Below, one piece after another: positions 12,301-24,624 of a stretch of 64,000 nucleotides of DNA (its first letter is position 1; each line of letters starts with the position of its first letter). A program made the translations under genes and the position numbers. The DNA is from Litoditis marina (Eukaryota; Nematoda; Chromadorea; Rhabditida; Rhabditidae), in the NCBI GenBank assembly GCA_964036275.1, contig CAXIWQ010000140.1, positions 1-64,000 on the forward strand, written 5' to 3'. The notes beneath the pieces were generated by a model. It was not told the origin of the DNA, ran no database searches, and was given only the letters and a program-made list of their open reading frames with translations.

Positions 12301-12840
12301 GTCAAAATGTCAATAACCGCGTTAATTCGTCTTTGTGGCTGTGCGCCACAGAATAGATTGTCGTATTAGGTTTTTGTAGCTGGGAGCAACAGATTTGATA
12401 GCCGTATGAAATGTTATCTGTAACTGCGAGGCAAAGAGTCAATAACCGCGTTAATTCGTCTTTTGTGGCTGTGCGCCACAGAATATATAGTCGTATTAGG
12501 TTTTTTTAGCTGGGAGCAACATACTTGATAGCCGTATAACCTTTTTCCTGTAGCTGCACGGCAAAGAGTCAATAACCGCGTTAATTTGTCTTTTGTGGGT
12601 GTGCGCCACAGAATATAAAGTCGTATTAGGTTTTCGTAGCTGGGAGCAACAGACTTGATAGCCGTATGAATTTTTTTCTGTAGCTGCAAGGCAAAGAGGT
12701 AATAACCGCGTTAATTTGTCTGTTGTGGCTGTGCGCCACAGAATAGATTGTCGTATCAAGTTTTTGTAGCTGGGAGCAACAGACTTGATAGCCGTATGAA
12801 CTTTTCTCTGTAGCTGCAAGGCAAAGAGTCGATAACCGCG

Positions 12841-15800
12841 TTATATCGTATTTTGTGGCTGTGTGCCACAGAATAGATAGTTGTATTGGGTTTTTCTAGC
12901 TGGGAGCAACATACTTGATAGCCATATAAACTTTTTTCTGTAGCTGCAAGCCAAAGAGACGATAACCGCGTAAATTCGTATTTTGTGGCTGTGCGCCACA
13001 GAATAGATTGTCGTATTAGGTTTTTGTAGCTGGGAGCAACCGACTTGATAGCCGTATTAACTTTTTTCTGTAGCTGCAAAACAAACAGTCGATAACCGCG
13101 TTAATTCGTATTTTGTGGCTGTGCGCCACAGAATAGATAGTCGTATTAGGTTTTTGTAGCTGGGAGCAACATACTTGATAGCCGTATAAACTTTTTTCTG
13201 TAGTTGCACGGCAAAGAGTCAATAACCGCGTTAATTTGTCTTTTGTGGCTGTGCGCCACAGAATATAAAGTCGTATTAGGTTTTTGTAGCTGGGAGCAAC
13301 AGACTTGATAGCCGTATGAACTTTTTTCTGTAGCTGCAAGGCAAAGAGGTAATAACCGCGTTAATTTGTCTTTTGTGGCTGTGCGCCACAGAATATAAAG
13401 TCGTATTAGGTTTTTGTAGCCATGAGCAACAGACTTGATAGCCGTATAAACTTTTTTCTGTAGCTGCAAGGCAAAGAGTCGATAACCGCGTTAATTCGTA
13501 TTTTGTGGCTGTGTGCCACAGAATAGATAGTTGTATTGGGTTTTTCTAGCTGGGAGCAACATACTTGATAGCTGTATAAACTTTTTTCTGTAGCTGCAAG
13601 GCAAAGAGTCAATAACCGCGTTAATTTGTCTTTTGTGGCTGTGCGCCACAGAATATAAAGTCGTATTAGGTTTTTGTAGCCATGAGCAACAGACCTGATA
13701 GCCGTATGAACTGTTCTCTGTAGCTGCAAGGCAAAGAGTCGATAACCGCGTTAATTCGTATTTTGTGGCTGTGCGCCACAGAATAGATTGTCGTATTAGG
13801 TTTTTCTAGCTGGGAGCAACATATTTGATAGCCGTATGAACTGTTCTCTGTAGCTGCAAGGCAAAGAGTCGATAACCGCGTTAATTTGAATTTTGTGGCT
13901 GTGCGCCACAGAATAGATTGTCGTATCAGGTTTTTGTAGCTGGGAACAACATACTTGATAGCCGTATCAACTTTTTTCTGTAGCTGCAAAGCAAACAGTC
14001 GATAACCGCGTTAATTCGTATTTTGTGGCTGTGCGCCACAGAATAGATAGTCGTATTAGGTTTTTGTAGCTGGGAGCAACATACTTGATAGCCGTATAAA
14101 CTTTTTTTCTGTAGCTGCACGGCAAAGAGTCAATAACCGCGTAAAATCTTTTGTGGCTGTGCGCCACAGAATATAAAGTCGTATTAGGTTTTTGTAGCTG
14201 GGAGCAACAGACTTGATAGCCGTATAAACTTTTTTCTGTAGCTGCAAGGCAAAGAGGTAATAACCGCGTTAATTTGTCTTTTGTGTCTGTGCGCCACAGA
14301 ATATACAGTCGTATTAGGTTTTTGTAGCTGGGAGCAACAGATTTGATAGCCGTATGAAATGTTCTCTGTAACTGCAAGGCAAAGAGTCAATAACCGCGTT
14401 AATTTGTATTTTATGGCTGTGCGCCACAGAATATAAAGTCGTAATATGTTTTTGTAGTTGGGAGCAACAGACTTGATAGCCGTATGATTTTTTTTTTGTA
14501 GCTGCAAGTCAAAATGTCAATAACCGCGTTAATTCGTTTTTGTGGCTGTGCGCCACAGAATAGATTGTCGTATTAGGTTTTTGTAGCTGGGAGCAACAGA
14601 CTTGATAGCCGCATAAACTTTGTTTCTGTAGCTGCAAGGCAAAGAGTCAATAACCGCGTTAATTCGTCTTTTGTGGCTGTGCGCCACAGAATATATAGTC
14701 GTATTAGGTTTTTGTAGCTGGGAGCAACAGACTTGATAGCCGTATGAACTGTTCTCTGTAGCTGCAAGGCAAAGAGTCGATAACCGCGTTTATTCGTATT
14801 TTGTGGCTGTGCGCCACAGAATAGATTGTCGTATTAGGTTTTTGTAGCTGGGAGCAACATATTTGATAGCCGTATGAACTGTTCTCTGTAGCTGCAAGGC
14901 AAAGAGTCGATAACCGCGTTATATCGTATTTTGTGGCTGTGTGCCACAGAATATAATGTCGTATTAGGTTTTTGTAGCCATGAGCAACAGACTTGATAGC
15001 CGTATAAACTTTTCTCTGTAGCTGCAAGGCAAAGAGTCGATAACCGCGTTAATTCGTATTTTGTGGCTGTGTGCCACAGAATAGATAGTTGTATTGGGTT
15101 TTTCTAGCTGGGAGCAACATACTTGATAGCCGTATAAATTGTTTTCTGTAGCTGCAAGGCAAAGAGTCAATAACCGCGTTAATTTGTATTTTATGGCTGT
15201 GCGCCACAGAATATAAAGTCGTAATATGTTTTTGTAGTTGGGAGCAACAGACTTGATAGCCGTATGATTTTTTTCTTGTAGCTGCAAGTCAAAATGTCAA
15301 TAACCGCGTTAATTCGTTTTTGTGGCTGTGCGCCACAGAATAAATTGTCATATTAGGTTTTTGTAGCTGGGAGCAACAGACTTGATAGCCGCATAGACTT
15401 TGTTTCTGTAGCTGCAAGGCAAAGAGTCAATAACCGCGTTAATTCGTCTTTTGTGGCTGTGCGCCACAGAATATATAGTCGTATTAGGTTTTTGTAGCTG
15501 GGAGCAACAGACTTGATAGCCGTATGAACTTATCTCTGTAACTGCAAGTCAACAAGTCGATAACCGCGATAATTCGTATTTTGTGGCTGTGCGCCACAGA
15601 ATAGATTGTCGTATTAGGTTTTTGTAGCTGGGAGCAACAGATTTGATAGCCGTATGAACTGTTCTCTGTAGCTGCAAGGCAAAGAGTCGATAACCGCGTT
15701 TATTCGTATTTTGTGGCTGTGCGCCACAGAATAGATTGTCGTATTAGGTTTTTGTAGCTGGGAGCAACATATTTGATAGCCGTATGAACTGTTCTCTGTA

Positions 15801-16995
15801 GCTGCAAGGCAAAGAGTCGATAACCGCGTTATATCGTATTTTGTGGCTGTGTGCCACAGAATATAATGTCGTATTAGGTTTTTGTAGCCATGAGCAACAG
15901 ACTTGATAGCCGTATAAACTTTTCTCTGTAGCTGCAAGGCAAAGAGTCGATAACCGCGTTAATTCGTATTTTGTGGCTGTGTGCCACAGAATAGATAGTT
16001 GTATTGGGTTTTTCTAGCTGGGAGCAACATACTTGATAGCCGTATAAATTGTTTTCTGTAGCTGCAAGGCAAAGAGTCAATAACCGCGTTAATTTGTATT
16101 TTATGGCTGTGCGCCACAGAATATAAAGTCGTAATATGTTTTTGTAGTTGGGAGCAACAGACTTGATAGCCGTATGATTTTTTTTTGTAGCTGCAAGTCA
16201 AAATGTCAATAACCGCGTTAATTCGTTTTTGTGGCTGTGCGCCACAGAATAGATTGTCATATTAGGTTTTTGTAGCTGGGAGCAACAGACTTGATAGCCG
16301 CATAGACTTTGTTTCTGTAGCTGCAAGGCAAAGAGTCAATAACCGCGTTAATTCGTCTTTTGTGGCTGTGCGCCACAGAATATATAGTCGTATTAGTTTT
16401 TTGTAGCTGGGAGCAACAGACTTGATAGCCGTATGAACTCATCTCTGTAACTGCAAGTCAACAAGTCGATAACCGCGATAATTCGTATTTTGTGGCTGTG
16501 CGCCACAGAATAGATTGTCGTATTAGGTTTTTGTAGCTGGGAGCAACAGATTTGATAGCCGTATGAACTGTTCTCTGTAGCTGCAAGGCAAAGAGTCGAT
16601 AACCGCGTTTATTCGTATTTTGTGGCTGTGCGCCACAGAATAGATTGTCGTATTAGGTTTTTGTAGCTGGGAGCAACATATTTGATAGCCGTATGAACTG
16701 TTCTCTGTAGCTGCAAGGCAAAGAGTCGATAACCGCGTTATATCGTATTTTGTGGCTGTGTGCCACAGAATATAAAGTCGTATTAGGTTTTTGTAGCCAT
16801 GAGCAACAGACTTGATAGCCGTATAAACTTTTCTCTGTAGCTGCAAGGCAAAGAGTCGATAACCGCGTTAATTCGTATTTTGTGGCTGCGTGCCACAGAA
16901 TAGATAGTTGTATTGGGTTTTTCTAGCTGGGAGCAACATACTTGATAGCCGTATAAATTGTTTTCTGTAGCTGCAAGGCAAAGAGTCAATAACCG
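12841..16995 (+). repeat. Satellite array, domain 3
   Basis: About 32 monomers mixing types from domain 1 (GTGTGCCAC with GATAGTTGTATTGGG) with local types such as CATATTTGATAGCC, TTTATGGCTGTGCG and GCATAGACTTTGTTTC. The right part (14.4-17.0 kb) is organised as one six-monomer and two seven-monomer units. One monomer at about 14,140 is shortened near CGCGTAAAATC. No gene is seen. Confidence 0.94.
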
Positions 16996-16999
16996 CGTT
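14401..16999 (+). repeat. HOR of 6, 7 and 7 monomers (780, 910, 909 bp)
   Basis: Three tandem units start at the same marker, AATTTGTATTTTATGGCTG, at 14,401, 15,181 and 16,091. The second and third contain an extra monomer with CTGTAACTGCAAGTCAACAA (about 15,537 and 16,446) that the first lacks. The third ends near 16,999, where the array turns into divergent types. Confidence 0.85.
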
Positions 17000-19398
17000 A
17001 ATCTGTCTTTTGTGGCTGTGCGCCACATAATAAAAAGTCGTATTAGGTTTTTGTAGCTGGGAGCAACAGACTTGATAGCCGTATAAACTTTTTTCCGTAG
17101 CTGCAAGCCAATGAGTCGATAACCGCGTTAATTCGTATTTCGTGGCTGTGCGCCACAAAATAGATAGTCGTGTTAGGTCTTTGTAGCTGGGAGCAACAGA
17201 CTGGATAGCCGTATGAACTTTTCTCTGTAACTGCAAGCCAAAGAGTCGATATCCGCGTTAATTTGTCTTTTGTGGCTGTGCGCCACAGAATATAAAGTCG
17301 TATTCGGTTTTTGTAGCTGGGAGCAACAGACGTGATAGCCGTATGAACTGTTCTCTGTAAATGCAATCCACAGAGTCAATAACCGCGTTAATTCGTATTT
17401 TCTGCTTGTGCACCACAGAAAAGATTGTCGTATTAGGTTTTTGTAGCTGGGAGCAACAGACTTGATAGCCGTATAAACTTTTTCCTGTAGCTGCAAGGCA
17501 AAGAGTCAATAACCGCGTTAATTCGTATTTTGTGGTTGTGCACCACAGAAAAGATAGTCGTATTAAGTTTTTGTAGCTGGTAGCAACAGACTTGATAGCC
17601 GTATAATTTTTTTTCTGTAGCTGCAAGGCAAAGAGTCAATAACCGCGTTAAACTGTCTTTTGTGGCTGTGCGCCACAGGATGTACAGTCGTATTAGGTTT
17701 TTGTAGTTGTGAGCAACAGACTTGATAGCCGTGTGATTTTTTTTTCTGTAACTGCAAGCCGAAAAGTCGATAACCGCGTTAATTTGTATTTCGTGGCTGT
17801 GCGCCACAGAAAAGATAGTCGTATCAGGTTCTTGTAGCTGGGAGCAACAGACTTGATAGCCGTATGAACTTTTTCCTGTAGCTGCAAGGCAAAGAGTCAA
17901 TAACCGCGTTAATTTGTCTTTTGTGGCTGTGCGCCACAGAATATAAAGTCGTATTAGGTTTTTATAGCTGGGAGCAACAGACTTGATAGCCGTATAAGCT
18001 TTTTTCTGTAGCTGCAAGCCAAAGAGTCGATAACCGCGTTAATTTGTCTTTTGTGGCTGTGCGCCACAGAATATGAAGTCGTATTAGGTTTTTGAAGCTG
18101 GGAGCAACAGACGTGATAGCCGTATGAACTGTTCTCTGTAAATGCAAGCCACAGAGTCAAAAACCGCGTTAATTCGTATTTTCTGCTTGTGCACCACAGA
18201 AAAGATTGTCGTATTAGGTTTTTGTAGCTGGGAGCAACAGACTTGATAGCCGTATGAACTTTTTTCTGTAGCTGCAAGGCAAAGAGTCAATAACCGCGTT
18301 AATTCGTATTTTGTGGTTGTGCACCACAGAAAAGATAGTCGTATTAAGTTTTTGTAGCTGGTAGCAACAGACTTGATGGCCGTATAAATTTTTTTCTGTA
18401 GCTGCAAGGCAAAGAGTCAATAACCGCGTTAAACTGTCTTTTGTGGCTGTGCGCCACAGGGTATACAGTCGTATTAGGTTTTTGTAGTTGTGAGCAACAT
18501 ACTTGATAGCCGTGTGATTTTTTTTTCTGTAACTGCAAGCCGAAAAGTCAATAACCGCGTTAATTTGTATTTCGTGGCTGTGCGCCACAGAATAGATAGT
18601 CGTATCAGGTTCTTGTAGCTGGGAGCAACAGACTTGATAGCCGTATGAACTTTTTCCTGTAGCTGCAAGGCAAAGAGTCAATAACCGCGTTAATTTGTCT
18701 TTTGTGGCTGTGCGCCATAGAATATAAAGTCGTATTAGGTTTTTGTAGCTGGGAGCAACAGACTTGATAGCCGTATAAGCTTTTTTCTGTAGCTGCAATC
18801 CAAAGAGTCGATAACAGCGTTAATTCGTATTTTGTGGCTGTGCGCCACAGAATATATAGTCGTATTAGGTTCTTGTAGCTGGTAGCAACAGACTTGATGG
18901 CCGTATAAATTTTTTTCTGTAGCTGCAAGGCAAAGAGTCAATAACCGCGTTAAACTGTCTTTTGTGGCTGTGCGCCACAGGGTATACAGTCGTATTAGGT
19001 TTTTGTAGTTGTGAGCAACATACTTGATAGCCGTGTGATTTTTTTTTCTGTAACTGCAAGCCGAAAAGTCAATAACCGCGTTAATTTGTATTTCGTGGCT
19101 GTGCGCCACAGAATAGATAGTCGTATCAGGTTCTTGTAGCTGGGAGCAACAGACTTGATAGCCGTATGAACTTTTTCCTGTAGCTGCAAGGCAAAGAGTC
19201 AATAACCGCGTTAATTTGTCTTTTGTGGCTGTGCGCCATAGAATATAAAGTCGTATTAGGTTTTTGTAGCTGGGAGCAACAGACTTGATAGCCGTATAAG
19301 CTTTTTTCTGTAGCTGCAATCCAAAGAGTCGATAACAGCGTTAATTCGTATTTTGTGGCTGTGCGCCACAGAATATATAGTCGTATTAGGTTCTTGTA
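16996..19398 (+). repeat. Satellite array, domain 4 (most divergent monomers)
   Basis: About 18 monomers carrying the highest density of private variants in the window: TCTGCTTGTGCACC, TGTGGTTGTGCACC, ACAGAAAAGAT, GCAAGCCGAAAAGTC, CGTTAAACTGTC, GCCGTGTGATTTTT and GCGCCATAG. A 781-bp (six-monomer) offset links 17.43-17.95 kb with 18.21-18.73 kb, and the right end is two 521-bp units. Alignment to the family is unambiguous, so this is old or less homogenised satellite rather than foreign DNA. Confidence 0.93.
18357..19398 (+). repeat. 521-bp HOR (4 monomers), two copies
   Basis: Units 18,357-18,877 and 18,878-19,398 appear identical by eye. Both share rare marks such as GCGCCATAG (18,716 and 19,237), GCTGCAATCC and GATAACAGCG. 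Such identity inside an otherwise divergent zone means a very recent duplication. Confidence 0.85.
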
Positions 19399-20872
19399 GC
19401 TGTGAGCAACACACTTGGTAGCCGTATAAGCTTTTCTCTGTAGCTGCAAGCCAAAGAGTCGATAACAGCGTTAATTCGTATTTTGTGGCTGTGCGCCACA
19501 TAATAGATTGTCGTATTAGCTTTTGTAGCTGCGAGCAACAGATTTGATAGCCGTATAAACTTTTTTTCTGTAGCTGCAAGGCAAAGAGGTAATAACCGCG
19601 TTAATTTGTCTTTTGTGGCTGTGCGCCACAGAATATAAAGTCGTATTAGGTTTTTGTAGCCATGAGCAACAGACTTGATAGCCGTATAAACTTTTTTCTG
19701 TAGCTGCAAGGCAAAGAGTCGATAACCGCGTTAATTCGTATTTTGTGGCTGTGTGCCACAGAATAGATAGTTGTATTGGGTTTTTCTAGCTGGGAGCAAC
19801 ATACTTGATAGCCGTATAAACTTTTTTCTGTAGCTGCAAGGCAAAGAGTCAATAACCGCGTAAATTTGTCTTTTGTGGCTGTGCGCCACAGAATATAAAG
19901 TCGTATTAGGTTTTTGTAGCCATGAGCAACTTGATAGCCGTATGAACTGTTTTCTGTAGCTGCAGGGCAAAAAGTCGATAACCGCGTTAATCCGTATGTT
20001 GTGGCTGTGCGCCACAGAATAGATTGTCGTATTAGGTTTTTGTAGCTGGGAGCAACATATTTGATAGCCGTATGAACTGTTCTCTGTAGCTGCAAGGCAA
20101 AGAGTCGATAACCGCGTTAATTCGTATTTTGTGGCTGTGCGCCACAGAATAGATTGTCGTATCAGGTTTTTGTAGCTGGGAACAACAGACTTGATAGCCG
20201 TATTAACTTTTTTCTGTAGCTGCAAATCAAATAGTCGATAACCGCGTTAATTCGTATTTTGTGGCTGTGCGCCACAGAATAGATAGTCGTATTAGGTTTT
20301 TGTAGCTGGGAGCAACATACTTGATAGCCGTATAAACTTTTTTCTGTAGCTGCAAAGAGTCAATAACCGCGTTAATTTGTCTTTTGTGGCTGTGCGCCAC
20401 AGAATATAAAGTCGTATTAGGTTTTTGTAGCTGGGAGCAACAGACTTAATAGCCGTATAAACTTTTTTTCTGTAGCTGCAAGGCAAAGAGGTAATAACCG
20501 CGTTAATTTGTCTTTTGTGGCTGTGCGCCACAGAATATAAAGTCGTATTAGGTTTTTGTAGCCATGAGCAACAGACTTGATAGCCGTATAAACTTTTTTC
20601 TGTAGCTGCAAGGCAAATAGTCGATAACCGCGTTAATTCGTATTTTGTGGCTGTGTGCCACAGAATAGATAGTTGTATTGGGTTTTTCTAGCTGGGAGCA
20701 ACATACTTGATAGCCGTATAAACTTTTTTCCGTAGCTGCAAGCCAATGAGTCGATAACCGCGTTAATTCGTATTTCGTGGCTGTGCGCCACAGAATAGAT
20801 TGTCGTATTATGTTTTTGTAGTTGGAAGCAACAGACTTGATAGCCGTATGATTTTTTTTGTAGCTGCAAGTC

Positions 20873-22815
20873 AAAGAGTCAATAACCGCGTTAATTCGTC
20901 TTTTGTGGCTGTGCGCCACAGAATATATAGTCGTATTAGGTTTTTGTAGCTGGGAGCAACAGACTTGATAGCCGTATGAACTTTTCTCTTTAGCTGCAGA
21001 CCAACAAGTCGATAACCGCGATAATTCGTATTTTGTGGCTGTGCGCCACAGAATAGATTGTCGTATTAGGTTTTTGTAGCTGGGAGCAACAGATTTGATA
21101 GCCGTATGAACTGTTCTCTGTAGCTGCAAGGCAAAGAGTCGATACCCGCGTTAATTCGTATTTTGTGGCTGTGCGCCACAGAATAGTATTAGGTTTTTGT
21201 AGCTGGGAGCAACATACTTGATAGCCGTATAACCTTTTTCCTGTAGCTGCACGGCAAAGAGTCAATAACCGCGTTAATTTGTCTTTTGTGGCTGTGCGCC
21301 ACAGAATATAAAGTCGTATTAGGTTTTCGTAGCTGGGAGCAACATACTTGATAGCCGTATAAACTTTTTTCTGTAGCTGCAAAGAGTCAATAACCGCGTT
21401 AATTTGTCTTTTGTGGCTGTGCGCCACAGAATATAAAGTCGTATTAGGTTTTTGTAGCTGGGAGCAACAGACTTAATAGCCGTATAAACTTTTTTTTCTG
21501 TAGCTGCAAGGCAAAGAGGTAATAACCGCGTTAATTTGTCTTTTGTGGCTGTGCGCCACAGAATATAAAGTCGTATTAGGTTTTTTTAGCCATGAGCAAC
21601 AGACGTGATAGCCGTATAAACTTTTTTCTGTAGCTGCAAGGCAAAGAGTCGATAACCGCGTTAATTCGTATTTTGTGGCTGTGTGCCACAGAATAGATAG
21701 TTGTATTGGGTTTTTCTAGCTGGGAGCAACATACTTGATAGCCGTATAAACTTTTTTCCGTAGCTGCAAGCCAATGAGTCGATAACCGCGTTAATTCGTA
21801 TGTTGTGGCTGTGCGCCACAGAATAGATTGTCGTATTAGGTTTTTGTAGCTGGGAGCAACAGATTTGATAGCCGTATGAAATGTTCTCTGTAACTGCGAG
21901 GCAAAGAGTCAATAACCGCGTTAATTCGTCTTTTGTGGCTGTGCGCCACAGAATATATAGTCGTATTAGGTTTTTGTAGCTGGGAGCAACAGACTTGATA
22001 GCCGTATGAACTTTTCTCTTTAGCTGCAGACCAACAAGTCGATAACCGCGATAATTCGTATTTTGTGGCTGTGCGCCACAGAATAGATTGTCGTATTAGG
22101 TTTTTGTAGCTGGGAGCAACAGATTTGATAGCCGTATGAACTGTTCTCTGTAGCTGCAAGGCAAAGAGTCGATACCCGCGTTAATTCGTATTTTGTGGCT
22201 GTGCGCCACAGAATAGTATTAGGTTTTTGTAGCTGGGAGCAACATACTTGATAGCCGTATAACCTTTTTCCTGTAGCTGCACGGCAAAGAGTCAATAACC
22301 GCGTTAATTTGTCTTTTGTGGCTGTGCACCACAGAATATAAAGTCGTATTAGGTTTTCGTAGCTGGGAGCAACATACTTGATAGCCGTATAAACTTTTTT
22401 CTGTAGCTGCAAAGAGTCAATAACCGCGTTAATTTGTCTTTTGTGGCTGTGCGCCACAGAATATAAAGTCGTATTAGGTTTTTGTAGCTGGGAGCAACAG
22501 ACTTAATAGCCGTATAAACTTTTTTTTCTGTAGCTGCAAGGCAAAGAGGTAATAACCGCGTTAATTTGTCTTTTGTGGCTGTGCGCCACAGAATATAAAG
22601 TCGTATTAGGTTTTTTTAGCCATGAGCAACAGACGTGATAGCCGTATAAACTTTTTTCTGTAGCTGCAAGGCAAAGAGTCGATAACCGCGTTAATTCGTA
22701 TTTTGTGGCTGTGTGCCACAGAATAGATAGTTGTATTGGGTTTTTCTAGCTGGGAGCAACATACTTGATAGCCGTATAAACTTTTTTCCGTAGCTGCAAG
22801 CCAATGAGTCGATAA
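20873..22815 (+). repeat. 1,030-bp HOR, two copies
   Basis: Units 20,873-21,902 and 21,903-22,815 (the second truncated or diverging at its end) share TCTTTAGCTGCAGACC, the 123-bp junction AGAATAGTATTAGG and TAGCTGCAAAGAGTC in the same order. A related third copy follows at about 22.93-23.6 kb. One base in the dyad differs in copy 2 (GTGCACCAC at about 22,325). Confidence 0.82.
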
Positions 22816-24624
22816 CGGCGTTAATTCGTATTTCGTGGCTGTGCGCCACAGAATAGATTGTCGTATTATGTTTTTGTAGTTGGAAGCAACAGACTTGATA
22901 GCCGTATGATTTTTTTTGTAGCTGCAAGTCAAAATGTCAATAACCGCGTTAATTCGTCTTTGTGGCTGTGCGCCACAGAATAGATTGTCGTATTAGGTTT
23001 TTGTAGCTGGGAGCAACAGATTTGATAGCCGTATGAAATGTTCTCTGTAACTGCGAGGCAAAGAGTCAATAACCGCGTTAATTCGTCTTTTGTGGCTGTG
23101 CGCCACAGAATATATAGTCGTATCAGGTTTTTGTAGCTGGGAGCAACAGACTTGATAGCCGTATGAACTTTTCTCTTTAGCTGCAGACCAACAAGTCGAT
23201 AACCGCGATAATTCGTATTTTGTGGCTGTGCGCCACAGAATAGATTGTCGTATTAGGTTTTTGTAGCTGGGAGCAACAGATTTGATAGCCGTATGAACTG
23301 TTCTCTGTAGCTGCAAGGCAAAGGGTCGATACCCGCGTTAATTCGTATTTTGTGGCTGTGCGCCACAGAATAGTATTAGGTTTTTGTAGCTGGGAGCAAC
23401 ATACTTGATAGCCGTATAACCTTTTTCCTGTAGCTGCACGGCAAAGAGTCAATAACCGCGTTAATTTGTCTTTTGTGGCTGTGCGCCACAGAATATAAAG
23501 TCGTATTAGGTTTTCGTAGCTGGGAGCAACAGACTTGATAGCCGTATGAACTTTTTTCTGTAGCTGCAAGGCAAAGAGGTAATAACCGCGTTAATTTGTC
23601 TTTTGTGGCCGTGCGCCACAGAATAGATTGTCGTATTATGTTTTTGTAGTTGGAAGCAACAGACTTGATAGCCGTATGATTTTTTTTGTAGCTGCAAGTC
23701 AAAATGTCAATAACCGCGTTAATTCGTCTTTGTGGCTGTGCGCCACAGAATAGATTGTCGTATTAGGTTTTTGTAGCTGGGAGCAACAGATTTGATAGCC
23801 GTATGAAATGTTCTCTGTAGCTGCAAGGCAAAGAGTCAATAACCGCGTTAATTTGTCTTTTGTGGCTGTGCGCCACAGAATATAAAGTCGTATTAGGTTT
23901 TTGTAGCTGGGAGCAACAGACTTAATAGCCGTATAAACTTTTTTTTCTGTAGCTGCAAGGCAAAGATGTAATAACCGCGTTAATTTGTCTTTTGTGGCTG
24001 TGCGCCACAGAATATAAAGTCGTATTAGGTTTTTTTAGCCATGAGCAACAGACGTGATAGCCGTATAAACTTTTTTCTGTAGCTGCAAGGCAAAGAGTCG
24101 ATAACCGCGTTAATTCGTATTTTGTGGCTGTGTGCCACAGAATAGATAGTTGTATTGGGTTTTTCTAGCTGGGAGCAACATACTTGATAGCCGTATAAAC
24201 TTTTTTCCGTAGCTGCAAGCCAATGAGTCGATAACGGCGTTAATTCGTATTTCGTGGCTGTGCGCCACAGAATAGATTGTCGTATTATGTTTTTGTAGTT
24301 GGAAGCAACAGACTTGATAGCCGTATGATTTTTTTTGTAGCTGCAAGTCAAAATGTCAATAACCGCGTTAATTCGTCTTTGTGGCTGTGCGCCACAGAAT
24401 AGATTGTCGTATTAGGTTTTTGTAGCTGGGAGCAACAGATTTGATAGCCGTATGAAATGTTCTCTGTAACTGCGAGGCAAAGAGTCAATAACCGCGTTAA
24501 TTCGTCTTTTGTGGCTGTGTGCCACAGAATAGATAGTTGTATTGGGTTTTTGTAGCTGGGAGCAACAGACTTGATAGCCGTATAAACTTTTTTCCGTAGC
24601 TGCAAGGCAAAGAGGTAATAACCG

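Larger units (their letters stand above)
5869..12840 (+). repeat. Satellite array, domain 2
   Basis: About 54 monomers of the same family and orientation. Marker variants are GCAAGCCAACAAGTCG followed by CCGCGATA, AAATGTTATCTGTAACTGCG, CGTATAACCTTTTTCCTG, and a stem-breaking TGTGGGTGTGCGCC (near 8058, 10392 and 12596). The domain-1 marker with GTGTGCC is nearly absent. It reappears only at about 10,655 and at the right edge near 12,860. The domain holds a long 2,335-bp higher-order unit repeated in tandem. No gene or other insertion is seen. Confidence 0.95.
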
